From CAXQZU01 sp964228555 (GTDB taxonomy: Bacteria; Planctomycetota; PLA2; JAEUHO01): DNA of 58,082 bases. Position numbers and translations under genes: made by a program. Location of the stretch: positions 1 to 58,082 of the forward strand of contig CAXQZU010000064.1 of NCBI GenBank assembly GCA_964228555.1, given 5' to 3'. Each line of letters begins with the position of its first letter. Within the stretch, counting starts at the first letter, position 1. Below, one piece after another: positions 33,106 to 41,485 of this stretch. Below the pieces are notes generated by a model that saw nothing but the letters and a program-made list of their open reading frames with translations, was not told the DNA's origin and ran no database searches.

Positions 33106-33885
33106 CTAGCGCCGGGCGGCCTTGCGGGCCAGGCGCACCTGCCGCTCGGAGGCCGGCTCGAAGCGCGCGCCCTCCAGGCTGCCCCAGCGCTCGCCCTCGG
33201 GCACGAGGCCCGCCTCGGCGAGCAAGGCGTCGATCTCGGCGGGCTCGTAGAGGCGCACGCGCTCGAAGAACTCGCTCTCGATGCGCTTGGCGCCCGCATG
33301 GCGCACGGTGACGCGCTTCACCACGACCGGGCCAGCCGCCGACTCCTCGCAGCTGCGCCGCACGTGGACGTGATGGCCGTCCACCGCGCCCTCCTCCTCG
33401 GCCACCAGCGTGGCCCGCACGTGCGCGGGGTTGAGGTAGTCCAGCAGGAATGCGCCCCCGGGCACCAGCGCGCGCGCCACGCCGCGCAACAGGTCGAGGT
33501 CGTCGCGGCGGGCGTCGAAGTAGCCCAGCGAGGTGAACAGGGAGACGGCGCCCTCGAACTGCGCCACGAAGGGCAGGGCGCGCGCATCGGCGCGCAGGTA
33601 GAGCGGCGAGCCCGGCAGGTTGGGGCTCTGGGCGCGCGCCGCCTCGAGCATCTCGGCACTCAGGTCCACGCCCGTCACCTTCAGGCCCCGGGCCGCCAGG
33701 GCGCGGCAGTAGCGACCCCCGCCGCAGCCCACGTCCAGCACGCGGGCCCCGGCCTTGAGGCCGAGGGCACGCACGATGAAGGCCGCGTGGCGCGCCGCCT
33801 CGGCGTCGTCGCGGTGGGGGTGCAGGCGCAGCCACAGGCGCCCGAAGGCCGTGGCATACCAAGGAGCCACATCAGCGACCGGCAT
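33106..33885 (-). CDS. Class I SAM-dependent methyltransferase
   Basis: A 259-residue methyltransferase with the SAM motif VLDVGCGGGRYCRAL, the acidic GVDLSAEML, the RADARALPF motif and SLGYF(D)ARRDDLDLL around motif IV. The substrate is unknown. The ATG at 33885 follows GGGAGGA, and the gene overlaps the end of pyrF by 14 bp. It lies directly before bshC. In this position it could act on a thiol or be unrelated; nothing in the sequence decides. Confidence 0.9.
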   Translation of the reverse strand: MPVADVAPWYATAFGRLWLRLHPHRDDAEAARHAAFIVRALGLKAGARVLDVGCGGGRYCRALAARGLKVTGVDLSAEMLEAARAQSPNLPGSPLYLRADARALPFVAQFEGAVSLFTSLGYFDARRDDLDLLRGVARALVPGGAFLLDYLNPAHVRATLVAEEEGAVDGHHVHVRRSCEESAAGPVVVKRVTVRHAGAKRIESEFFERVRLYEPAEIDALLAEAGLVPEGERWGSLEGARFEPASERQVRLARKAARR

Positions 33886-34744
33886 CGAGATCCTCCCGTG
33901 CGGCCTTGGCCGCCTTCTCCACCGCGCCGCGCCAGTCCACCTCCGACCCGGGTGGATGCACGATGCTGCGCGAGGCATTGATCACCGCGCCGCTCCCGTC
34001 CTTGCGGTAGCACACGGCCACGTCGCGCGCCGTGGCACCTTGCGCGCCGTAGCCCGGCACGAGGAAGGGCGTGCTGGGCAGGCGCGCGCGCAGCGCCGCC
34101 GAGGCCTGGGGGCCCGTGGCGCCCACCACGGCGCCGACCGCCGACAGGCCGGTGGCCGGGCTGGCATGCGGCGCGCCCAGGCTGGCCACGAGGTCGGCCG
34201 CGCGCTCGAACACGCGCGCCGTGTCGCCAAGGGCGAGGTCCTGGAGGTCGGCCGCGCCGGGGTTGCTGGTGCGCACCAGCACGTACAGGCCCTTGCCGTG
34301 CGCGACGGCCTGCTTGACGAAGGGCGCCAGCGCGTCGCGGCCCATCCACGGGTTGAGCGTGACGGCGTCCACCTCGAAGTCGCTGCCGGGCGTGAGGTGC
34401 CCGGCCGCATAGGCCTCGGCGGTGGTGCCGATGTCGCCGCGCTTGATGTCGCCGATGACGAGCAGGCCCTTGCGCCGCGCCTCGGCCACGATGGCCGCGT
34501 AGGCCCTCAGGCCGGCCAGCCCGTGCGCCTCGAAGAACGCGATCTGCGGCTTGTAGCAGGCGGCGTGCGGCGCGGTGATCTCCAGCACCTCCATCCCGAA
34601 GCGCGTCAGCGCCTGCTGCGCGTCGCCCAGCGCGCGGAAGGCCGGGGGCAGTTGGTCCAGGCGCGGGTCGATGCCCACGCACAGGGTGGTACGCCGCGCG
34701 CGGCGCACGGCCTCGAGACGGTCGAAGAAGGGGGCGTCGGCCAT
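33872..34744 (-). CDS. pyrF: Orotidine 5'-phosphate decarboxylase (long type)
   Basis: Last step of UMP synthesis. The 290-residue protein is the longer group 2 form (Mycobacterium/Myxococcus type, about 280 residues) with TLCVGIDPRLDQLP near the start. The catalytic D-K-x2-D set is in GDIKRGDIG, followed by DAVTLNPWMGRDAL, and the phosphate-binding VVGATGP and VPGYGAQG loops. The ATG at 34744 is preceded by TACCAT with a 6-nt gap, suggesting a leaderless transcript. It is first gene of the minus-strand run that continues through the bsh genes to hemW. Confidence 0.94.
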   Translation of the reverse strand: MADAPFFDRLEAVRRARRTTLCVGIDPRLDQLPPAFRALGDAQQALTRFGMEVLEITAPHAACYKPQIAFFEAHGLAGLRAYAAIVAEARRKGLLVIGDIKRGDIGTTAEAYAAGHLTPGSDFEVDAVTLNPWMGRDALAPFVKQAVAHGKGLYVLVRTSNPGAADLQDLALGDTARVFERAADLVASLGAPHASPATGLSAVGAVVGATGPQASAALRARLPSTPFLVPGYGAQGATARDVAVCYRKDGSGAVINASRSIVHPPGSEVDWRGAVEKAAKAAREDLDAGR

Positions 34745-34750
34745 GGCGCG

Positions 34751-34756
34751 ATGGTA
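34751..34756 (-). promoter_or_regulatory. Putative -10 element (TACCAT) of pyrF
   Basis: On the minus strand TACCAT ends 6 nt before the pyrF ATG. It lies in the 114-bp divergent interval with the triple hydrolase gene, which has its own TAGAAG at 34831-34836 and a GGAGG ribosome site. Confidence 0.4.
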
Positions 34757-34858
34757 CCGACCGCGGGCCGCGGCCGCGCCTGTTGGACGCCACGCCGCGA
34801 CGCCCGCCGCGACGCGGCCCGCGGGGGCGGGTAGAAGCAGGGTCACCGGAGGGCCAGC

Positions 34859-37800
34859 ATGCGCAGCCTTGGTCGAGTCCTGGCTCGCGTGTCGCTGGGC
34901 CTATCGCTGCTGGCCCTGGCGCTGGGGGCGCTGGGCGCCCTGCGGCCTTGCGCCGCGCACGAGGCGGCCGAGGCCGCGGGCTCGTTCCTCCAGGCCGCGC
35001 GGCCGGATGCGCCGCAGCCACGCCAGGACAGCCTCGAGCGTGCGGCCGCGCTGAGCGAGGCGCTGGACGGTCGCGCCCTGCTCGTGATGCAGCACGGCGA
35101 GGTGCTGTTCGAGCGCTACGCCAGGGGCTGGGACGCGTCGAGGCCGCACCCGCTGGCCAGCGGCACCAAGAGCCTCTCCGGCCTCGTGGCGGCGGCGGCC
35201 GTGACGGACGGGCTGCTCACGCTGGACGAGCGCGTAGCCGACACGCTGGTGGAATGGAAGGAGCGCCCGGAGGCGGCCTCCCTCACCGTGCGCATGCTGC
35301 TGGACCTCTCCTCGGGCCTCGAGCCCGACGACCCGGTGCTGGGCGGCAAGGGGTACGGCATGGAGGGCCTGTTCCCGCCGGGCAGCGCGCGCGAGCGGCT
35401 GCTGGCGGGTGCGGCCCGCCCCGAGGACTACTTCGGCGCCGTGTTGCGCGTGCCCTTCACGCAAGCGCCGGGCACGCTGTTCCGGTACGGCGCCGCGCAC
35501 TTCCACGCCTGGGGCGCGTTGCTCACGCGCAAGCTGGCCGCCTCCGCGCGGCCGGAACGCACCTACCTCGACTACCAGCGCTCGCGCGTGCTGCTGCCCG
35601 CGGGGCTGGACATCCCGGCTGCGCGCTTCGCCATGGACGCCAAGGGCCAGCCGCGGCTGGACGCCGGGCTGAACCTGACCGCGCGCGAGTGGGCGCGGCT
35701 GGGCGAGTTCGTGCGGCAGGGCGCGTGGTCGCCGCGCACGAGGGCGGAGGGCGCCGCCGAGACGACGCCCGTGATCGACCGCCGCGCGCTGGAAGCCTGC
35801 TTCGCGGCCAGCCGCGCCAATCCGCGCTACGGCCTTGCCTGGTGGCTGCTGCGTGACGGCGCGGGCACGGGGGTCGAGGCGGCCGGCCTCGGGCGCGAGC
35901 CCGCGGCCGCGCGCCGCGCCGGCGTGCTGCGCGACAGCGAGGGCCGCGTCGTCCCGGTGGCGATGGCCGCCGGGGCGGGCAACCAGCGCCTCTATGTGGT
36001 GCCCACGCTAGGCCTCGTGGTCGTGCGCTTCGCCCAGCTGACGGACGGGCGGGGAGCCTTCGATGACGCGGCCCTGCTGCGCACGCTGCTGGGCTACGAC
36101 GTCGCGGGCGCGCCCGCCGCAGCGCCGCCCGGCGCCCCCGGCCCAGCGCCTGCGCCACAGCCCGCGCCCGGGCCTGCCCCCGCGCCGCGCGCCGAGGCGC
36201 CGGCCTGGGTCACGCCGGCGATGGCCGGGCCGCGGCTCGAGCAGCGGCTGCTGCAGAGCCTGCTGGTGGGCGGCCCGGTGAGCTACCACGTGTGGACGCC
36301 GCCGCAGTACGAGCAGGAGCCCGCGCGGCGCTTCCCCGTCCTCTACTGGCTGCACGGCAGCGGCGGTGGCCTCGACGGCCTGCCGCAGCTGGCTCGCGCG
36401 CTGGACGGGGCGGTGCGCTCGGGCGCCCTGCCGCCGCTGCTGGTCGTGTTCCCCAACGGCCTGCCCCACGGCATGTGGTGCGACGCCCACGACCGGCAGG
36501 CTCCCGTGGAATCGCTGGTCGTGCACGAGCTGGTGCCCGAGGTGGACCGGCTCTTCCGCACGCACGCCACGCGCGCGACGCGCCTGGTCGAGGGCTTCAG
36601 CATGGGCGGCTACGGCGCCGGCAGGCTGGGCTTCAAGTTCCGCGACACCTTCGGCGCGATCTCGATGCTGGCTGCCGGCCCGTTGAGCCCCGACTTCGAG
36701 GTGCTGCCCGGCAAGGCCGCGCTGCGCTCCGAGCTGGTCGAGCGCGTCTACGGCGGCCTGGAGGCCTTCCGCGCCGCCAGCCCGTGGCGGCTGGCCGAGC
36801 AGCACGCCGACGCACTGCGCGGCACGCCGCTGCGCGTGGTGATCGGGACCGACGACGGCTCGCTTCGCTTCTCGCGCGACTTCCACGACCACCTCCAGCG
36901 CCTCGCGCTGCCGCACGAGTACGTCGAGGTGCCGGGCGTGGGCCATGAGCCCATGGCGCTCGTCTGGGCCATGGGCGAGCGCTTCTGGGCCTTCCACGCC
37001 GCGGCGCTGGGCACGCCGACCGCACCCGCGGCCCCGGCCTCCCCCGCGCCGGGCGGGGCGGCAGGGGTGCTGGCCTTCCCCGACCTTGTTGACGGGGCGC
37101 GGGCCACGGCGGCCGGGCCGCGCAAGGTGCCCATCAAGGTGCACCTGCCCGCCTCCGGCGGGCCGTGGCCGGTGGTGGTCGCCTCCCACGGCGCCGGCGG
37201 GCACTGGGACACGCACTACGCGCAGGCGCAGGACCTCGCCGCGCACGGCTACGCCGTGCTGTGCCTCGAGCACGTGGGCAGCAACACGGCGCGCGTGCGC
37301 GCCGCGAGGCGCCCGATGCAGGCCATCGAGGCCATGACGCGCGATGCCGACGAGGTGCTGGCGCGGCCGCGTGACGTGTCGTTCGCCCTCGACCAGGCCG
37401 CGCGCTGGAACGAGGGCCACGAACGGCTGCGCGGGCGGCTCGACCTCGCGCGCGTGGCCGTGCTGGGCCACTCCTTCGGTGCGTTCACCACGCTGGCCGC
37501 CTGCGGCGCGCGCCCCGCGCTGGACTGGCTGGTGCCGCCCGTGGCCCCGGGCCGGGGCCTGGGCCCCGACCTGCACGACGCGCGCGTGCGTTGTGGCGTG
37601 GCGCTCTCGCCGCAGGGCGCCGGCGAGCCCTTCTTCCTGCGCGAGAGCCTCGCCTCGCTGGCCGTGCCCGTGCTGGGCATCTCCGGCACCCGCGACACGC
37701 AGCAGGGGGGCCGCCCGCCGGAAGACCGCAAGGCCTCCTTCGCCCTGTGGCCCGCCAGCGGCGCGAACCGCTTCCTGTGGCTGTCCGGCGCCACGCACCT

Positions 37801-38008
37801 GGACTTCGCCGACAGCCGCGGCGGCGACGGCGCCTCGCTGCCCTCCCGCACGCGCGCCGACGTCCAGCCCCTCGTGCGCGCCGCCACGCGCGCCTTCCTC
37901 GACCTGCACCTCAAGGGCCAGCCCGACGCCGCCTCGCGCCTCACCGAGGCCGGCCTCTCGCCCTACCTGCGCGGCGACGTCACGTCCGTCGAGATGCTGG
38001 TGCGCTGA
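34859..38008 (+). CDS. Exported triple hydrolase: beta-lactamase-like + two alpha/beta hydrolases
   Basis: A 1049-residue protein with a signal peptide (residues 1 to about 33). Residues 50-405 form a serine beta-lactamase-like domain with S101-G-T-K104 as the Ser-x2-Lys motif and FRYGAAHFHAWG near 208 in place of Tyr-x-Asn. A Pro/Ala linker (about 415-450) leads to an esterase domain (about 455-720) with WLHGSGGG and the nucleophile elbow FSMGGYGAGR. A second linker leads to a third hydrolase (about 740-1040) with VVASHGAGGHWDTHYA and the elbow VLGHSFGAFTT, like dienelactone- or PAF-hydrolases. GGAGG precedes the ATG. Substrates unknown; combined degradation of an ester-rich polymer is inference. 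Confidence 0.82.
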   Translation: MRSLGRVLARVSLGLSLLALALGALGALRPCAAHEAAEAAGSFLQAARPDAPQPRQDSLERAAALSEALDGRALLVMQHGEVLFERYARGWDASRPHPLASGTKSLSGLVAAAAVTDGLLTLDERVADTLVEWKERPEAASLTVRMLLDLSSGLEPDDPVLGGKGYGMEGLFPPGSARERLLAGAARPEDYFGAVLRVPFTQAPGTLFRYGAAHFHAWGALLTRKLAASARPERTYLDYQRSRVLLPAGLDIPAARFAMDAKGQPRLDAGLNLTAREWARLGEFVRQGAWSPRTRAEGAAETTPVIDRRALEACFAASRANPRYGLAWWLLRDGAGTGVEAAGLGREPAAARRAGVLRDSEGRVVPVAMAAGAGNQRLYVVPTLGLVVVRFAQLTDGRGAFDDAALLRTLLGYDVAGAPAAAPPGAPGPAPAPQPAPGPAPAPRAEAPAWVTPAMAGPRLEQRLLQSLLVGGPVSYHVWTPPQYEQEPARRFPVLYWLHGSGGGLDGLPQLARALDGAVRSGALPPLLVVFPNGLPHGMWCDAHDRQAPVESLVVHELVPEVDRLFRTHATRATRLVEGFSMGGYGAGRLGFKFRDTFGAISMLAAGPLSPDFEVLPGKAALRSELVERVYGGLEAFRAASPWRLAEQHADALRGTPLRVVIGTDDGSLRFSRDFHDHLQRLALPHEYVEVPGVGHEPMALVWAMGERFWAFHAAALGTPTAPAAPASPAPGGAAGVLAFPDLVDGARATAAGPRKVPIKVHLPASGGPWPVVVASHGAGGHWDTHYAQAQDLAAHGYAVLCLEHVGSNTARVRAARRPMQAIEAMTRDADEVLARPRDVSFALDQAARWNEGHERLRGRLDLARVAVLGHSFGAFTTLAACGARPALDWLVPPVAPGRGLGPDLHDARVRCGVALSPQGAGEPFFLRESLASLAVPVLGISGTRDTQQGGRPPEDRKASFALWPASGANRFLWLSGATHLDFADSRGGDGASLPSRTRADVQPLVRAATRAFLDLHLKGQPDAASRLTEAGLSPYLRGDVTSVEMLVR

Positions 38009-38014
38009 ACGCGG

Positions 38015-38629
38015 CTAGCGCACGACTGCGCGCGCCGGCCGCGCACGGATGCCGCAGCGGCGCACGAAGGCGGCCAGGATGCGCGGGCCCTCGGGCGTGA
38101 GGTAGCTCTCGGGGTGGAACTGCACGCCCTCTTGCGGGAGCGTGCGGTGGCGCAGGGCCATGATCTCGCCCTCGGACGACCAGGCCGTGGCCTCCAGCGT
38201 GGCGGGCAGCCCGCGGGGCGAGACCACCAGCGAGTGGTAGCGCGCCGCGAGGAAGCCCTGCGGCAGGCCCGCCAGCAGGCCCGTGCTCGCGTGGCGCACG
38301 GACGTGGCCAGGCCGTGCAGTGGCCGGCGCGCGCGCACGACGCGGCCGCCGTGCGCGAGGCCCAGCGCCTGCTCGCCCAGGCACACGCCCAGCACGGGCA
38401 GGCGCGGTCCCGCCGCGCGCAGCAGGGGCACGCACACGCCCGCGTCCTCCGGGCGGCCCGGGCCGGGGCTGAGCACCACCCCGCGGTGGCCGCCACGCAG
38501 GGCCTCGTCCACCCCGATGGCGTCGTGGCGCACGGTGCGCACGCGCGCGCCCAGCTGCTCGAGCCCGTCCACGAGGTTGTGCGTGAACGAGTCGTAGTTG
38601 TCCACCAGCAAGAGGTCGGGCCGGCGCAT
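38015..38629 (-). CDS. Anthranilate/aminodeoxychorismate synthase glutaminase subunit (TrpG/PabA)
   Basis: A 204-residue class I glutamine amidotransferase. It opens LLLVDNYDSFTHNLVDGLEQLG and has LSPGPGRPEDAG and the nucleophile elbow GVCLGEQALG. The QFHPES motif supplies His and Glu of the triad. The residue after CLG is Glu where nearly all TrpG/PabA have His (CLGHQ). The subunit supplies ammonia to TrpE or PabB, neither of which is in the window, so tryptophan versus folate cannot be decided. It is convergent with the triple hydrolase (6 bp) and divergent from the cysteine desulfurase (42 bp). Confidence 0.88.
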   Translation of the reverse strand: MRRPDLLLVDNYDSFTHNLVDGLEQLGARVRTVRHDAIGVDEALRGGHRGVVLSPGPGRPEDAGVCVPLLRAAGPRLPVLGVCLGEQALGLAHGGRVVRARRPLHGLATSVRHASTGLLAGLPQGFLAARYHSLVVSPRGLPATLEATAWSSEGEIMALRHRTLPQEGVQFHPESYLTPEGPRILAAFVRRCGIRARPARAVVR

Positions 38630-38636
38630 GCGGAGG

Positions 38637-38642
38637 AGCGTA
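38637..38642 (-). promoter_or_regulatory. Putative -10 element (TACGCT) of the TrpG/PabA gene
   Basis: On the minus strand TACGCT ends 7 nt before the ATG at 38629. It faces the TAGGCT of the desulfurase gene at 38660 across only 17 bp. Confidence 0.3.
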
Positions 38643-38659
38643 GCCTGCCGGCGCGCGGC

Positions 38660-38665
38660 TAGGCT
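38660..38665 (+). promoter_or_regulatory. Putative -10 element (TAGGCT) of the cysteine desulfurase gene
   Basis: TAGGCT ends 6 nt before the ATG at 38672. Because the divergent gene starts at 38629, any -35 region would lie inside that gene's 5' end. Confidence 0.35.
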
Positions 38666-38671
38666 GGGCGC

Positions 38672-39826
38672 ATGGCCCCCGCCCGCCTGTACATGGACGC
38701 CGCTGCGGGCATGCCGCTCAGGCCCGAGGCCGAGCAGGCCCTGCTGGGCGTGCTGCGCACGCTGCACGGCAACCCGGGCTCGCCGCACGCCGAGGGCCGC
38801 GCCGCGAAGGACGCGCTCGAGGAGGCGCGCTCGCGCGTGGCCGCCGCGCTGGGCTGCCGGCCGCGCGAGGTGGTGTTCGCCGGCTCGGGCACGGAGGCGT
38901 GCAACCTCGGCGTGGTCGGCGCGGCGCGTGCGCGCGCCGGGGTGGGCCGCCGCGTGGTGGTCGGCGCCGTCGAGCACCCCTGCGTGCTGGATGCTGCGCA
39001 GGCGCTTGCCAGCGAGGGCTTCGAGGTGGTGCGCGTGCCCGTGGACGCGCTGGGCCGCGTCGACCCCGACCAGTTCGTGTCCTGCGTCACCCCCGAGACG
39101 GCCCTGGCCGCGCTCATGCTGGCCCACCACGAGACAGGCAACGTGTTCCCCGTCGCCGAGGTGGCCTCGCGCCTGGCGGCGACGCGGGTGCCCCTGCTCG
39201 TGGACGCGACGCTGGGCATGGGGCGCCTGCCCGTGTCGGTGCCCGCGCTGGGCGCCTCGCTGCTGGCCTTCTCTGGGCACAAGCTGGGCGGCCCGCGCGG
39301 CACGGGCGTGCTGGTGGTGCGGCGCGGAACGCGCGTCCTGCCCCTGCTGCATGGCGGCATGCAGGAAGAGAGGCTGCGGCCCGGGACCGAGGACGTCGCC
39401 GCGCTGGCCGGCCTCGCGGCCGCCCTGGAGGCGGCCCAGGCGCGGCAGCCAGTGGCGGCGGCGCGGCTGGCCGCCCTCGACGCGGCCTTCCTGGCTGGGC
39501 TCGCCCCGCTGCCCGGGTGGCGCCGGCTGGGCGCGAGCGACGGCGCCCTGCCGGGCCTGCTGGCGCTGGAGCTGGACGGCGTCGAGGGCGAGGCCGTGAT
39601 GATCCACCTTGACCTGGCCGGCGTGGCCATCGCCACGGGCAGCACCTGCGCGCTGGGCGGCACCCAGGCCAGCCCCGGCCTGCTGGCCATGGGCCTCTCG
39701 CCGCAGCGCGCCGCCGCCCCGGTGCGCGTCAGCGCGCTGCCCTCGCACGGCGAGGGCGACATGCGCCGCGCCGCCGCCGCGCTGCGCGAGGCCGTGGAGC
39801 GCTTGCGCGCGCTGGCGCGCGCCTAG
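38672..39826 (+). CDS. Cysteine desulfurase, NifS/IscS family
   Basis: A 384-residue PLP enzyme that takes sulfur from cysteine for Fe-S clusters or other sulfur transfer. Seen: YMDAAAGMPLRPEA at the start, GNPGSPHAEGR, SGSGTEACNLG, the PLP lysine in FSGHKLGGPRGTG and the active-site Cys in TGSTCALGGTQASPGL. The PLP-binding Asp segment reads VDATLGMG, where IscS has VDAVQ. No iscU or sufE is adjacent. Upstream is the divergent TrpG/PabA gene; downstream after 228 bp comes dnaA. Confidence 0.92.
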   Translation: MAPARLYMDAAAGMPLRPEAEQALLGVLRTLHGNPGSPHAEGRAAKDALEEARSRVAAALGCRPREVVFAGSGTEACNLGVVGAARARAGVGRRVVVGAVEHPCVLDAAQALASEGFEVVRVPVDALGRVDPDQFVSCVTPETALAALMLAHHETGNVFPVAEVASRLAATRVPLLVDATLGMGRLPVSVPALGASLLAFSGHKLGGPRGTGVLVVRRGTRVLPLLHGGMQEERLRPGTEDVAALAGLAAALEAAQARQPVAAARLAALDAAFLAGLAPLPGWRRLGASDGALPGLLALELDGVEGEAVMIHLDLAGVAIATGSTCALGGTQASPGLLAMGLSPQRAAAPVRVSALPSHGEGDMRRAAAALREAVERLRALARA

Positions 39827-40054
39827 CACCGCGCGGCACGACGCGCGCGAGGGCCCCGCGCGGAGCCTTGGATGTGGCCTGGCGGGTAGACGGTCTGTTC
39901 GCTGGGCGGCTCGGCGTGCGTTGCCGGGCGCCGTTGCGATGGGGGGGCGCGCTCCCTACCTTCCGCCCCCTCACGTCGCCTGGCGTGGCTGCGCCCGTGC
40001 GCGCATGCCGGGCCGGGCGACGTGCGAGGCAGCAGGGACTCGAGGACGGGCACC

Positions 40055-41485
40055 ATGAGCGAACGCGACCAGGGCACCACCGCCATCACCAGCCTGCGCG
40101 AAGAGCGCCTTGCCCGGCTGTTGTCCGCCCTGCGGGCGCGCGTGACGCAAGATCAGTACGAGACTTGGCTGCAGGGCCTCGAGCTCGTGAGCTGGGAGGG
40201 ATCGTCGCTGGTGCTGGCCGCCTCCAACGCCTTCCGCCAGCGCTGGATCCAGAAGGCGATGCCCGACGTGCTCGCCGCCGCGGCCAGCGAGGTCGCGGGC
40301 GGGCCCGTGCATGTCTCGGTCGTCATCTCCGCGGCGCCCCCCGCGGCCGCCCCGCTCCCGCCGCCGGCGCCCGCGGCGCCCGCCGCCCCCACGAGCGGGG
40401 CTCCCGGCCCCGCGGCGCCGGCCCGCAACGAGCCCGCCCCCTTCGTGGGCACCGGCGTGGGCGACCGGCCGCTGGTGCTGGGCAAGCACTACACCTTCGA
40501 GAACTTCATCGTCGGCCCGTCCAACAACATGGCCCATGCCAGTGCCCAGGCCGTGGCGCAGGAGCCCGGCCGCGCCTACAACCCGCTTTTCATCCACGGC
40601 CCCGTGGGGCTGGGCAAGACGCACCTCCTGCATGCGGTCTGCCATGAGTTCCTGCGCCGCTGCCCCGGCGAGCGCGTGTGCTTCCTCTCCTGCGAGGAGT
40701 TCATCAACGAGTACCTGCTGGCCGTGCGCACGCACGCCGTCGACGGCTTCCGCGCGCGCTTCCGCGACGTGCGCCTGCTGGTGATCGACGACATCCACTT
40801 CCTGGCCGGCAAGGAGCGCACGCAGGAGGAGTTCTTCCACCTGTTCAACCGCCTCTACCAGCAGAACCACCAGATCGTGATCTCGTCGGACGCCGCGCCC
40901 AGCGAGATCCCCACGCTGGAGGACCGCCTCGTCTCGCGCTTCAAGTGGGGCCTGGTCGCCAACCTCGAGCAGCCCGAGATGGAGACCCGCATGGCCATCC
41001 TGCGGCGCAAGGCCGAGCTGCAGGGCGTGGACGTGCCTGCCGAGGTGGTGGAGTTCATCGCCGCCAACTTCCGCAGCAACATCCGCGAGATCGAGGGAGC
41101 CTTGCTCGGCGTCGTGGCACGGGCGCGGGTCACCGGGGCCCCCGTGGACCTATCGCTGGCGCAGCAAGCCCTGGCCCCGTCGATGAACCGGGCGCGTCCC
41201 GCCGTCACGATGGACCGCATCCTCGAGGTGGCGGCGGCGCACTGGCAGGTGAAGCCAGCCGACCTGCGCTCCAAGAAGCGCACCCGCGTGGTGAGCCTGG
41301 CGCGCCAGGTCGTCATGTCGCTGGCCCGGCGACTGACCAGCCTGAGCCTGTGGGAGATCGGCCAGCATGTGGGCGGCCGTGACCACACGACAGTCCTCTA
41401 CGGCATCCAGAAGGTGGAAGCCGAGATGGCCTCCAGCCCCCGCTTCAAGAGCGAGGTGGACCGCCTGGCCGACCGCCTCGCCTAG
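40055..41485 (+). CDS. dnaA: Chromosomal replication initiator DnaA
   Basis: Binds DnaA boxes at the origin and opens the duplex. The 476-residue protein has all four domains. Domain I (LLSALRARVTQDQYETWLQGL) is followed by a Pro/Ala linker at about 90-135. The AAA+ domain has YTFENFIVGPSN, Walker A GPVGLGKT, Walker B LLVIDDIHFL and sensor EIPTLEDRLVSRFKWG. The DNA-binding domain has LRSKKRTRVVSLARQVVMSL and the signature GGRDHTTVLYGIQK. The ATG at 40055 has GAGGA nine bases upstream; a GTG at 40022 is in frame but less likely. The 228-bp leader contains GTAGACGGT near 39886 as a possible promoter. Confidence 0.97.
   Translation: MSERDQGTTAITSLREERLARLLSALRARVTQDQYETWLQGLELVSWEGSSLVLAASNAFRQRWIQKAMPDVLAAAASEVAGGPVHVSVVISAAPPAAAPLPPPAPAAPAAPTSGAPGPAAPARNEPAPFVGTGVGDRPLVLGKHYTFENFIVGPSNNMAHASAQAVAQEPGRAYNPLFIHGPVGLGKTHLLHAVCHEFLRRCPGERVCFLSCEEFINEYLLAVRTHAVDGFRARFRDVRLLVIDDIHFLAGKERTQEEFFHLFNRLYQQNHQIVISSDAAPSEIPTLEDRLVSRFKWGLVANLEQPEMETRMAILRRKAELQGVDVPAEVVEFIAANFRSNIREIEGALLGVVARARVTGAPVDLSLAQQALAPSMNRARPAVTMDRILEVAAAHWQVKPADLRSKKRTRVVSLARQVVMSLARRLTSLSLWEIGQHVGGRDHTTVLYGIQKVEAEMASSPRFKSEVDRLADRLA

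Noticed and set aside
39827..40054. DnaA boxes upstream of dnaA
   Set aside because: I saw no TGTGG/CCACA cluster in this interval comparable with the one downstream of dnaA.
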